A stretch of 64,000 nt of DNA from Tetracladium setigerum (Eukaryota; Ascomycota; Leotiomycetes; Helotiales): the NCBI GenBank assembly GCA_031472005.1, contig PZJY01000002.1:2046001-2110000 (forward strand), in the 5' to 3' direction. A model generated the notes under the pieces. The model ran no database searches. It was not told where the DNA came from and saw only the letters and a program-made list of their open reading frames with translations. A program made the position numbers and the translations under genes. Positions 34,070-44,921 of this stretch are shown piece by piece. Numbering within the stretch: the first letter of the stretch is position 1; the number at the start of each line of letters is the position of its first letter.

Positions 34070-36119
34070 ATGGCTCCAGCAATTAGTACGTTCCACAAGA
34101 TCGATGTGCTTCGGGTTCCATATTCAGTACTAACAACTTGCCTACAGAAGAATCCATCATTGAGGATGCCGTGGTCAAGGCTCCCGAGACCATTGTACCA
34201 ATTGTCGGAGAGAAACACAGCACTGTCTATGAGGATGGACTTGACGCCCATGGCCATGTCATCCCAACTGAGGAAGAGCTCGCTATTCTTCCCAGAGTCG
34301 CAGGCAAGATGCCTTGGACTGCCTATATGCTCTGTGCCGTCGAGTTCGCCGAGAGAGCTTCATACTACGGATGCAATCAAGTCTTCAAGAACTTCATCAG
34401 AGGTGCTCTTCCAGTCGGTGGAAACGGTGCCGGTGCTCCCCCTCGTGGATCTCAAAAGACTGCCGGTGCTCTAGGCAAGGGAACGGTTGTTGCCTCTGCC
34501 ATGGCTGATGCCTTCAAGTTTTTGGCCTATGCTATGTATGCTCATCCCAACATGTTACTGTAACACTATGCTAATGACCATAAACAGCCCCATTTTCGGT
34601 GGATGGTTGGCTGATGCTCACTGGGGTCGTTTCAAGACCATCGTCGTTGGTGTAATCATCTGTGGTGTTGCTCACATTCTCATGGTCATTTCCGCCATTC
34701 CAAGCATTATCCAGTCTGGCCATGCCATCGGTCCATTCGCACTCAGTCTTTACATGCTCGCTATTGGAGCCGCTCTTTTCAAGCCCAACATTTCGCCAAC
34801 GGTTCTCGACCAAAACCCTCACAGAAAGCCTCATGTTATCACTGAGAAGGGAAAGAAGGTTATTGTTGATCCCGAGGCCACTTCTGAGAGTATCATGTTG
34901 TGGTAAGTTCTTTCGACGCCGCTCAAACTACATTTGCTAAGCCACATAGGTTCTACCTCCTCGTCAACATTGGAGGATTCTTCGGTGTTGCTACCGCCTA
35001 CACTGCCAAATATGTCGGATTCTGGCTCTCTTACCTCCTCCCCACGGTTGTCTATCTCAGTGAGTTCCCCCTCACCTTACATTAGTTAATTCACTAACCA
35101 CCTACAGGTCTCCCCCCTTCCTCTGGGTCATCAACAAGCACCTTGTAAAGAAGCCAGCTGGAGGATCTGCTCTCGGACAATTCATCGGTGTCAATGTCCT
35201 TGCTCTTCGCAAGGCCGGTATCCGTGGATTTGGACGCGCTGGATACTGGGAGAGAGCCAAGCCATCCTACCTCGCTGCCAATGGCGATTCTCGCGTTGTT
35301 TCCTGGACCGATGAGTTCGTTGAGGACACTCGCCGAACCATGGGAGCCTGCGCTATCTTCCTCTTCTTCCCAATCCAGCAAATTAACGATGGAGGTCTTG
35401 GAGCTGCTGCCAACGCTCAATCTGCCGCTCTCACATCCAACGGCGTTCCCAACGATCTTCTCGACAACTTGAACCCTCTCGCTATCATTATCTTGATCCC
35501 CATCATGAACCACGGTATCTACCCTCTTCTCCGTAAGTTGGGTATCCGCTTCGGTCCAATCAAGCGCATGACCTTCGGTTTCCTCATTGCTTCTTCCGGT
35601 GCCATCGCATACGCTGTCCTCCAACACTACATCTACAAGACATCCCCTTGCGGAGACCATGCCTCCCTCTGTGACATCGGTGACGGTGTTTCCCCATTGT
35701 CCCTCTGGCTCTACGGTATCCCTACCGCAGTCACCGCCTGCTCTGAAGTCTTCGTCAACATCACTGCCTTCGGAATCGCATACTCCCGATCCCCAGAAAA
35801 CATGAAGGGATTCGTCATGGCACTCAACCTTTTCACCACTGCTATCTCCACCGCCATCTCCCTTGCCACCGCTAACGCCATCCAAGATCCATATATCGTC
35901 TGGGTTTTCGCCGTTCCATCCATCGTTGGATTCCTCGCCGCTGGTCTCTTCTACTGGCTCTTCCGTGACTTGGACAATGAGGATTTCTTCGTCCACGAGG
36001 ATGAGCAGGAGAACACTGGCCGCAAGGTCGTTGGTAAGGATGAGGAGGTTGCACCAGCCTACTCCAGCTCTCTCGATGAGAAGGATGCTGTTAAGAAGGG
36101 TGTTGCCGAGTTGAAGTAG
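34070..36119 (+). CDS. ptr2: Proton-coupled di/tripeptide transporter (Ptr2/POT family)
   Basis: Exons 34070-34085, 34148-34535, 34588-34902, 34950-35059 and 35108-36119 give about 613 residues. Family landmarks are MPWTAYMLCAVEFAERASYY (the E-x-x-E-R-x-x-Y-like proton site), IPIFGGWLADAHWGRFKTIV, MLAIGAALFKPNISPTVLDQ and FYLLVNIGGFFG. About twelve hydrophobic segments are present. The transporter imports small peptides with protons at the plasma membrane and is usually controlled by nitrogen status. The exons total 3n+2 bases: the C run at 35112-35117 has six Cs where a seventh would make SLPPFLWVINKHLV continuous. I treat this as a probable sequence error. A real one-base deletion would truncate the protein after about the fifth membrane span. 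Confidence 0.93.
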
Positions 36120-37533
36120 ATTCTGCTTCGGTGTGTGCATATGCACTGAGTAGTTGTTTGTTGAGTGTTAATACTTTATATATACCAAGTTAAGATGGAC
36201 ATAGCAAGAATGTTATACAACGTTACATCCAATCACTTCTTCCGCTCACCATCCTTCGCACTGTGCAATATTCATTAACCGGACTTTGAGTTCTTCAATT
36301 CTCTTTCAAATAAATTCTCTCACATGTTTTGTCTATCCTACAAGATTTGATACCAAGAAAATTCCTCGCTCTTGACCATAGACTTCCTGACCACTCCCCA
36401 CAGAACAGCCCAACTTCATACCCCACATACATCCACTTTCCCATCAATTAAGAAACTAAGCGGAAGACTCGCAATATTAGATGAGAGCACGCATTCCAAT
36501 TTCCCGACAATCACATAGTACATACCTGGATAGATCTAGAACGACTGGTTACAGTATGTGGACTTTCCCAACTCCACCTCTCCGACTTGTGAAGTGGGGA
36601 GGAGAGAGGGAAGGCCCACAGTCCACATTGCGACATTCTACCCCTCCAAGACGGCAGTATTAGGACTGTAGTCTCCAGAGTGCGTCGAGAAAGAATTGCG
36701 TATTCTACTGTCTATGAAATGTAAAGAAGAATCGGACTTGAGCCTTTTCTCTACATGGTCGGCCAGTGCCGACCACACTGTTTTCACTGTTCTAGAACTT
36801 GATGATGTCGATTTCGGGAACGCCAACTAACATGACAAACTTGATGGAGTGATTGCAAGGTTTTAAAGATGACAAAAGCCGCAAAATAATATCCTATCTA
36901 TTAGGTCTTATCTTTGCTTGCTTTTATGCGGAAATTTAGGTATATCAATCATCGAGCCTCGAAAATAGCATTCCTGGAGTCTGAAAAAATTTCGACCTCA
37001 CTCAGGAGAGTGAAAATTGTAAGTTCCGTTGGAGAATTACACAGGAGACTTTAGGATTGTTTATTGTTTGGCTCGGGTGCATTATCTTCTGGCTTGGAAT
37101 TGGTATACGTAGCCATTCTCTGTCGCATTGCTTCGTGGACGAAAGCTAACAACAATGCCATCACTAATGGTTTTAACTATAGGGGGATTTGCGATATTCT
37201 GCTCGGGAATGTCGCATATGATTCTTATGAGTACCTTCGATCTGAGTATATAAACCATTCAAGAATCACATTTACTAGCGGAATTTGATAATGCAAGTCA
37301 CATAGGCTATGAACAATTTGCAAGAATGGAAATATTTTGTTATGAAGTGTATTTCTAACTTTAACTTATATGTACGACTAAACAAAAATGTACTACCAGT
37401 CCAACTAATAATTAAGGGGCACTTCCTGTTTAATCTGCATCTCCGAAACTCATCATCCAACAAAATCTTAACTTAAACTCAGAAACGCCTGCACTTTTAA
37501 CAAAGGTCGAACAGAGAGAGGACCGCAAAACAA
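36120..37533. other. Convergent intergenic region
   Basis: About 1.4 kb between the convergent ptr2 and carbonic anhydrase stops. It is AT-rich toward the right. No gene or clear repeat was recognised. Confidence 0.45.
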
Positions 37534-38866
37534 TCAAGCCTTGAACTTTCTGAACTTCTTGGCAGAGACGGGAACATCAATACCAGTTTGCTCTTTGATG
37601 AGCTTGGCCATCTCAGGAGTGATCTTGCCACCGCCGATGACTTGAACTCCTCCAGATGCAGGAGCAGAGGCAACTGGAGCAGTGACTGGAGCGGCAGGCT
37701 TCTCAACAACAACATGGGGTGTCTTGACTGGAGCAGCGCTTGAGGCTACTGGAGCGGCAGCAGGAACACCCTCAACCTTCTCAACCTTCTCCTCAGCAAC
37801 TGGAGGAGCTGGAGCAGCACCGGCACCTTGAATCTGCTTGGCGGAGGCGCTCAACAAGTTATCTTGGCCAGGTGTGTTCTGGGTGAAGCGAGCGTTGAAG
37901 CCAACGACAGACTTGATCTTGTTGAAGGTGGCAACGTCGATGGGGAGTTGCTTGGTGGTGACAAAGAATTGAAGACCCTCGGCGCAAGGAGGGGTGGTGA
38001 GGGAACCGGTATAGGTTGACATGCTTTGTGCGTTGATGGCGGCGACGAAGGGTGCGAAGTCGATTGGGCCAGTCTCGGTGATCGTACCGGGGGTAGTAAT
38101 CTCTGCAATCTTCGAAGTGGCTTCGGTGAGGAGGGAGGTAGTTTCGCCGGTCTCAGAAAGTTGGAAGTGTGCTGCGATGACGGCGATGGCACCATCTGAT
38201 GACAGTGTTAGTAGGTGCCGTGGTGATAAAAGAGAATAAATGTACTAACCAGCTGCTTCGTGAACCATGTGCATCTCGAGAGGGAAGTATTCACCGTCGA
38301 TGGTGTGCTCACTTGGAGTGTGGACATGAAATTGTTTCAATTCAAATCTGTGTTGGAATTAGTTAAGGTATTCTCCTAGTTGATACTTGTTCTTGAATGA
38401 GCTTACACTTTTCCATCGACGGTAGTAGTGGCGCCCTTCCCCTCCATGACAACTTCGAGAGTGGAACCAATGTTCTCAAACTCAGTTGCTGCAACGGCAG
38501 GGAAGTCCATCTTGAGGGTTCCTGGTGCCAGGACCTTCGCAGATGTAGCGGTGATATCGATAGGCGATTGGATCTTGTTGGTTGAGCATCCTGCATTTTC
38601 AGCAGCGAGAGCGGCCCATCCAGTTCTGTGACGTGTTAGTTGGATGTTTGTGCTATGCAGTAAAAGTAAACTTACGGTCCCTGAGTAGAAATGTAACCGA
38701 ATTTTGCTATCTCAACCGTCTTAGCTCCTTCGGTTCCGTTTCCGGCCCGTTTGGCAATGTTAACGTTTCGCTTGAGAAAGCTGGTTCCGTGACCACATGA
38801 TGCGGAGGCGGAATCGAAGAAGATGCTAAGGGCCAAAAGACCAGCTGCTGTGAAAGAAGTCTTCAT
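37534..38866 (-). CDS. Secreted alpha-carbonic anhydrase
   Basis: Exons 38866-38676, 38625-38407, 38347-38250 and 38195-37534 join to 389 residues. MKTSFTAAGLLALSIFFDSA is a signal peptide. The alpha-class core shows TGWAALA (W-x-x-L), IQSPIDI, the first two zinc histidines in FHVHTPSEHTIDG, the third in EMHMVHEA, and TYTGSLTTPPCAEGL. The enzyme interconverts CO2 and bicarbonate, here outside the cell or at the wall. The usual FHWG appears as FHVH, a change also seen in fungal alpha enzymes. An Ala/Pro/Val-rich linker of about 100 residues follows, ending in ITPEMAKLIKEQTGIDVP and a basic KKFRKFKA tail whose function is unknown. No GPI signal is apparent. Confidence 0.93.
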
Positions 38867-41800
38867 TTTGATTGATAATGAATGTAGAGAATGTGGTAGG
38901 TCGTCAAAGTCGTTTCGTGTATTGAAAAGGGGTATAAATGTGAAAGGAGTGCAGAAGTTTAAAAGATGGTCAACACCGTTGTCAATATTCCAGAGCAAGC
39001 GGGGCTACTTGAAGGTTGTCGTAGGAATTTATGATAGAATGAAAGTTTCGAAAGAGCGCCGGCGCTTGATAGAGAATGGAAGCGAATACTATGAAAGTAC
39101 CGAAGGAAAAGAGAAGCAAGAGTGAAAGTAGAAGTCGTTGGATGATGAGCATGGTGAAATTGCTTTGGAAAGGCGACAAGATGGAGAAGATATACAAAAT
39201 GTTGATGGACCCACCGGCCTCTTGTATAGAGCAAGATGCCAACAAGTATCGAGCTTCCAAGAGTATTCAAGACATGCCAATGTTCTTGGAAATGCGTTTC
39301 CCATGCGTGTTAGAGCCTCATACGCCTGGGCATACAGGTGGCAAGTCAGAGGTTGCGATTTGGCCCAAACGACATAGCAAAAGTGTTTGCTGAGACATAT
39401 TGCGCAAAATCAAACTTGTGGATTCTACAGTCTCCAAGCTGGCCAGAATATCCAGAATCTGTAGTGTGAGAGCATCTGAGTATATCCAAATACCTACTAC
39501 CATTCTAGAGAGAGCTTCAATCATCGCCAGAATATCGAGCGGAAGGAGGCTAACTGCCGAGGGCGATCTCGACATGGGCATACGCATTCTACGTTCCAAG
39601 GGAAACAAGACTGACCATTTCGGGGAGGTCCTCCAAAATAGACTGAGACGAGATGGTTGTTCAAGCAGAAAACAAAAGGCTCTTTTTGCGATTCTCAGTG
39701 GTTGTCCCTGAATGCTCCTCCTCGGAGTTATCCATGCACCCTGGTCAGTCAGCCACAACCGGTCGCTGAGACGTGGAGAAACAACCCCAATCTTTACTTG
39801 CGGCGCTGAAGAGCTTTGAAGAAAGTGGTCATTGCATCTCAATTGTTTCTCGTGTTGTCTTGTATTTGTATTTGTGCTTTATCTTGCGTTGGGGTTTGCG
39901 AGATGTTGGCATTTCGTCGGTCTTTCGTCGTTGTTCGGCCCACTTCCGATGAGCATTTCCCCAGATTCCATAATAACTGCTACTGTGCTACAGTGGATGC
40001 CTCCACTGCAAGTTCGGATTTTTCTAGGGCTTGACAGCTGCCAGCAAAGAGGCCTGACCACCGTTTTTCTCCCTGTGGACTGAAGACTGGGAATCTCGGG
40101 TGGAACCTCGGTCATTCTCCTAATACAGGCATGGGCCGAGACGAAACACCGCTTTGACTCGCTCTATATGTGCTTTTGTTGTCTGAAGTAGCGCTGGGCG
40201 TTATGGCGCAAAGCCCTGCGAGGTCGTTCCTTGAAAGAGACTTGGCCCCCTCGCGTTTCGTTCTCTGAGGGGGAGAGAAAACGATGAAGTTGGGTCGATT
40301 GCATTATTGCACTCCGGATGAGCATCAATGCCAAGACACGCGACTTTTTACCTGTCACTAAACTCAAAGGTCGCCATCACTAAGACACTTACTTCCCATG
40401 TGACTTCAGCTTTCCTGACTGCCTGCGCTTTCGTTTCCATCTCCATTTCTCCTCCCATCGTTTTGACTTGCAACAAACATATTCGCACTTTCGATTTTCG
40501 CCAGCCGCATCTGCAAAGTCCCCAAGCGTAGTCCAGACCGCCGATCGCAGTTCAAGCTCCTACCAAGTCTCCGAGAGAGCATACAAGCAATTTTGACAAG
40601 TCCCACCGGCCCCTCACTGAGCGCTTCGGGGACGACTCTGAGACACGATCCCATAAAATCCAAAACACTCCCAAACCCACCTCCGCATTTCCACTGTAGG
40701 TGTCAACCGGTCAATCGGCCAAACTACTCAACAGATGAAAGGCGACTCGTCTGAAAACCCCAGTAGTCGTGCCCTTTCAATCGAACATCCGAAACCCACC
40801 TGTTCCACACTTGGCAACTTTGATGGAGATGAGACGCCAAGATCATGCATTTCAACGATATCTCCTGATCTTTGCATTCGGTCCCATGTTTCCCGGAGGG
40901 ATTTGCTTGTTTATATTCGTCTGATAGGCTAATGCTTAAAAGACGGAGGTCTGGGAAGATAAAAATGGCCTCATTTTGAGCTTGTCTTCGCTGTCATGGG
41001 TCGCATTCTGGGACACAACCTCAATATGCCCACAAAAACCCATGAATCTCGGGGAAAGTCTCGTGAATCGTGAATTGAGATGTTTGCTCCATCTTTCTTC
41101 ACCTCTATCAATCCAAGAGACATAGTTTGAGCATGTTTAGGGGGAAAGCTGGTTCCTGGAGAAGTCTCTACTTGCAACTTGTCTTGAGAACGGAGTACGA
41201 AAAGTCCCAACACTTGTTGTCAGGACGAGAATACCATCGCGAATTTTGGCAATATTTTGGAGTCTTGGCAATGCAGAGAAAGCAGTTCATTTTTCAGTAT
41301 GCTAATTTTCTGGGCTTTTCAAGAAGCTCAGTGCACTTTCAAAATCTCTTCTGGAATTCTGATGGTTGTGTGCTATGCTCTGCTTCTTTGAAAACTTGTT
41401 TGTTCATTTCTCGAGCTTTCTCATGTGCTTTTACTCTGTCTGAAGAAAAACGACTCAAAGTATGCGTCAAACCATCAGAGGAAATGTTCATAGAAAGAGA
41501 ACATATCGTTTCCTACCAGGGGTGGTGGAACTGGCGGCAAATTCTTCAATGTGCATAAAATGCCGTCTGATTTTTCTTTGGTAATCAACAAGTGAAGCTT
41601 TTGTACATGCTCACTTCAATATGGCTAGAGTTAGACCATCGTGTCAGATTGCATTGTTTCTTGCAGCTGATAGAATGGGCTTTTTTCTATCGCGGTGTAA
41701 AGTTGTGAAGGGAGGGGATGAAGCTCTAAGTACAATTGGGCCTTTCTGCTTGCCTTCAAAACTATTGCGCCACTTCATATTCTCTTTCGAAATCTCTCAA

Positions 41801-41949
41801 GTCTGTCTCGATCAAATTCCCTAATATTTCCTAAAGGATCTTCAAAAACGCCCTACCAGAACCACGTCCCAAACCGAGCCCAAAAAATATTCTCCAAACA
41901 CCATGCTGTTTCCCAATCCATCCCCCGACCTGTCACTCTCTCTTACTCC
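38867..41949. other. Gene-poor interval
   Basis: About 3 kb. The left edge holds the carbonic anhydrase promoter. Several frames of 100-175 codons occur (for example minus 39842-39318 and plus 41127-41558), but they lack recognisable domains and convincing start contexts. I see no repeat structure. Confidence 0.4.
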
Positions 41950-42255
41950 TCAGTAGTACTGCTTTCCAATGATCATTTCCAACTCTTCCTGATGCATCCT
42001 CTTGGCATTCTCTTGATGCGCATCGTACTCCCCCACAGCATTGGACCTGTAATCCCTTTCATCCTTCATGTATCTTTCCATAAGCTCACATTTGCCTGCT
42101 CGCTTCTTGCCCTTACTCTTGTTGGTAGTCGAGGCGATTTGGTCGGCGCCTCTGCCGTCTCGAGAGCCATGGCAACATTGCGTAGAAGAAGCGTATTTGG
42201 ATTTGTATGATTTCTTCGAGTTCGGTTCGAGTGTCTGGGAAGATTGCATTGCCAT
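41950..42255 (-). CDS. Small basic/acidic hypothetical protein
   Basis: An intact frame of 101 codons starts MAMQSSQTLEPNSKKSYKSK and ends EELEMIIGKQYY with TGA/TAG-free coding throughout. The second half (ELMERYMKDERDYRSNAVGE, YDAHQENAKRMHQ) is strongly charged and looks helical, unlike random sequence. There is no signal peptide or membrane segment. I do not recognise the family. Conservation in related fungi would be needed to call it with confidence. Confidence 0.35.
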   Translation of the reverse strand: MAMQSSQTLEPNSKKSYKSKYASSTQCCHGSRDGRGADQIASTTNKSKGKKRAGKCELMERYMKDERDYRSNAVGEYDAHQENAKRMHQEELEMIIGKQYY

Positions 42256-44727
42256 GATATGTTTTGGAGTTATTGTGGATATTGTAGAGGGTGTAATTGT
42301 AATGGTTGTTGAAGGTTTGTGCGACTAGGGGTGATGTGTTGATGTGTCGATGGCTGTCGGAAGGCTGTGTTTCGAAGTTTGGAATAAAACAATTTGCAAA
42401 ATATAACTTGGAATAGGGCAGAAGCACCAATGCAAAGAAATAAATCAAAGAAAAACAACTCTCGCAAGATATATTTATCATTTTACATCGAACCGCCCTT
42501 TAGAATAGGGCGATCGCCCCTCCGCACCGCCCTCTCCGAACCCCCACCAGACTTCAAAAAAAGGGCGGTAAGAAGCAATCCCATCAACACATCCCATCCA
42601 CCTTCTTCCAAAACCGGTCGCTCAACACCACAGACGCAACACTCACGATAATTCTACCCGGGAGCAGGAAAGTCTTCCAATTCGACAGGACGCGCGCCCG
42701 TGTCACAACAGCCCAATGAATGGTTACCTCATTTGCCCCTGCTTTCGCTCGCCCTGGTGGGAGAGACGCACAAACCGAGACGGTCAAGGAGGAAATGATG
42801 CTATGTTTTGATGTGAAATAAGCACGTTGCGGTCCAGTTGAAAAAGGGCGATAAGATCAGAGGGCGCAATTTGAGGGCGGTTTTCGAGTTTTGCTTGTAG
42901 GACCTTTCGCGACGGCACCAATGGAATCCTTTAATGTCATCAATATTGGTCTGGAACAACTTTCAATAGGGTCTTCCTCCACATCCTCTTGAGCGGTCTG
43001 CGGTTTGTCTCGGCACATTCACATATGGTCGATATCACCATTGCTCCAAGTATCAATCCCTCGAGCCGTTTACTGATGCCTTGCTCATGCGGATGAGATC
43101 TGAACGGTCGTGCTACAGCTTCGGCACTGCCTGCATGCCTCTACGTGCTGCACCGGGGAAGGCAAACTCAAAGGATCCGGGCCGATACGATGCAAGAAGA
43201 TATCAAATTCCACTTGGAAGGATTCCAGAAGGGATGGAGCATCGTTGCATGAGGGCGATTGGCTCTTCCGGCCAACTGGTTAACTGGACACGTGGTATAA
43301 AATATTTTGTGGCGCTCGGGGAAGGATCCGGTGCAGCGATAATGACGATGTCATGTCGACTTGGGATTTTCTGATCGCGAGGCTGTGTGCCTGGCCCGGA
43401 CTTTGGCGCATAGTGGACACAGACTTCTGGATTGTGGATTAGACGAAAATTATTTCAGCTGGTCACTTTTGTGAGATACCAATTAGCCAATAGCTGTTTC
43501 TGCATAGAATGTCAAGTTTAAACTGTGCAGCAGCTCCTTTCCAAAAAGCAATTGCCAATTGATGACGATATTATTCTAATATGCTACGTCTCACTCGTTT
43601 GTGAGAGGTTAATTTCTCGAGTCCTTCGCTGCCATGTTAAGTAACTTGTTTAAAGTGTGACATGTTTCTGAAAATTCTGCGGGACTATACATAAGTTTAG
43701 GGAGTATTATTTATCTTAAAGAAAGATACTTGTGAGGCTTGGGTCCAAGAAGTCTCATCAATTTTGTTGTTCCGTTCGATTCCCCAGAGAATCTGATATC
43801 ATTCTTATTTCAACTCCTGTTTTACTAGACGACCACACAAACAGGAAACCAAATGCTCCTAGGGCAGTTCAATCATACCAATGATACCAATAACAAATAT
43901 ACAACGTGCCCATGCCAAGGACCGTGTGGAAAGCGAGGAAGAAATATTGCAAAGAAAGAATCTCCAAATTTTCACTTCTTCTTCTTCAAAACTTTACAAA
44001 AGACCTTGAACGCCTATCAACCTGCGACAAAATCGAATTTTCAAACTTCTCTTATGATATAACAAGACAGGAAGCGATGGCAGCCGAGAAGAGAATACAA
44101 TTGAGGATTGATGTAACTCAGAAGCCACCATGCTGTATCCAGATATTATGGCTCTCCCTAAATGCAACTCATAATTGTATTCTTCGGCCATAATCTGATT
44201 GCATGACATGCATGCCCTTTGCAATCTTCGGTAGAGGAACTCTCAAACAGACAAACAAAACACAGAATTTCCGTCTTGTTTTGAAATGATATAATAAGTA
44301 TCGCATCTCTACAACGACTCTCGTTGACCATCATCACGCCTCAGATTCAAGAGTGCACGTTGTTGGCGTGTTCTCACTTGATGCAACCTCCCAAAATATC
44401 ATCGTTACCAAAAAAAGAGGTGACTCGGTAAGGTATGCCCATAAGTCTGGATCCTCCCACTCGCCAAAGATCCCAGTCCTATGAAAAAAGTTGTTGTGTG
44501 GAGAGTTTGGAGAGTTTGCCCGCCGAACCAACCACGGAAGCTTAACTTCAAGCCCACATTCGTTGACGCAACCAGTGAGATCTCGGCCTTGCCTTCGCAC
44601 AGTAGTGGGGGAATTCAGACTTATAGACAAAAAAAAGACTTCCCCAAAGTCGCAAATGAGCAAAAAAGGTGGTTTCCAAGTTGTGAACTTGGGTTATGAA
44701 TTAATTCACTGTCAGAGTGTATTATGA
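42256..44727. other. Gene-free boundary zone of the accessory island
   Basis: About 2.5 kb without a supported gene. Between 42,490 and 42,890 the word GGGCG or its complement recurs many times, including the palindrome GGGCGATCGCCC at about 42,508. A 52-bp segment at 43,652-43,703 recurs at 44,778-44,829. Otherwise the sequence is AT-rich with no conserved frame. Confidence 0.45.
43652..43703 (+). repeat. 52-bp direct repeat, copy 1
   Basis: It begins AAAGTGTGACATGTTTCTG and ends ATACATAAGTTTAGGGA, and is matched with one visible difference by a copy at 44,778-44,829. The spacing is 1,126 bases. This copy is not attached to tRNA sequence. Confidence 0.85.
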
Positions 44728-44777
44728 CTCTCTGACGGGGAGTCGAACCCCGATCTCCTGCGTGACAAGCAGAAATC
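44728..44777 (-). pseudogene. 3' part of a tRNA-Asp (GUC), truncated
   Basis: On the minus strand the sequence has the anticodon arm CTGC-TTGTCAC-GCAG (anticodon GTC), a variable region GAGAT, a perfect T arm CGGGG-TTCGACT-CCCCG, and the 3' acceptor strand TCAGAGA followed by discriminator G. The 5' acceptor strand and D arm are missing: upstream the sequence runs directly into the 52-bp repeat. It is therefore a tRNA fragment, not a functional gene. Confidence 0.8.
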
Positions 44778-44829
44778 AAAGTGTGACATGTTTCTGGAAA
44801 TTCTGCGGGACTATACATAAGTTTAGGGA
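44778..44829 (+). repeat. 52-bp direct repeat, copy 2, abutting the tRNA-Asp fragment
   Basis: This is the second copy of the repeat at 43,652-43,703. It starts exactly where the tRNA-Asp similarity ends, so the tRNA was probably truncated by the insertion or recombination that placed this repeat. Confidence 0.85.
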
Positions 44830-44921
44830 ATTTTCGTATTAACTATTTATTCTCATAGCCATTCGGAAGGCCAGTACCATCTATCTTACACTCACGTATC
44901 ACTCACTCCTCAAGCACCGGA

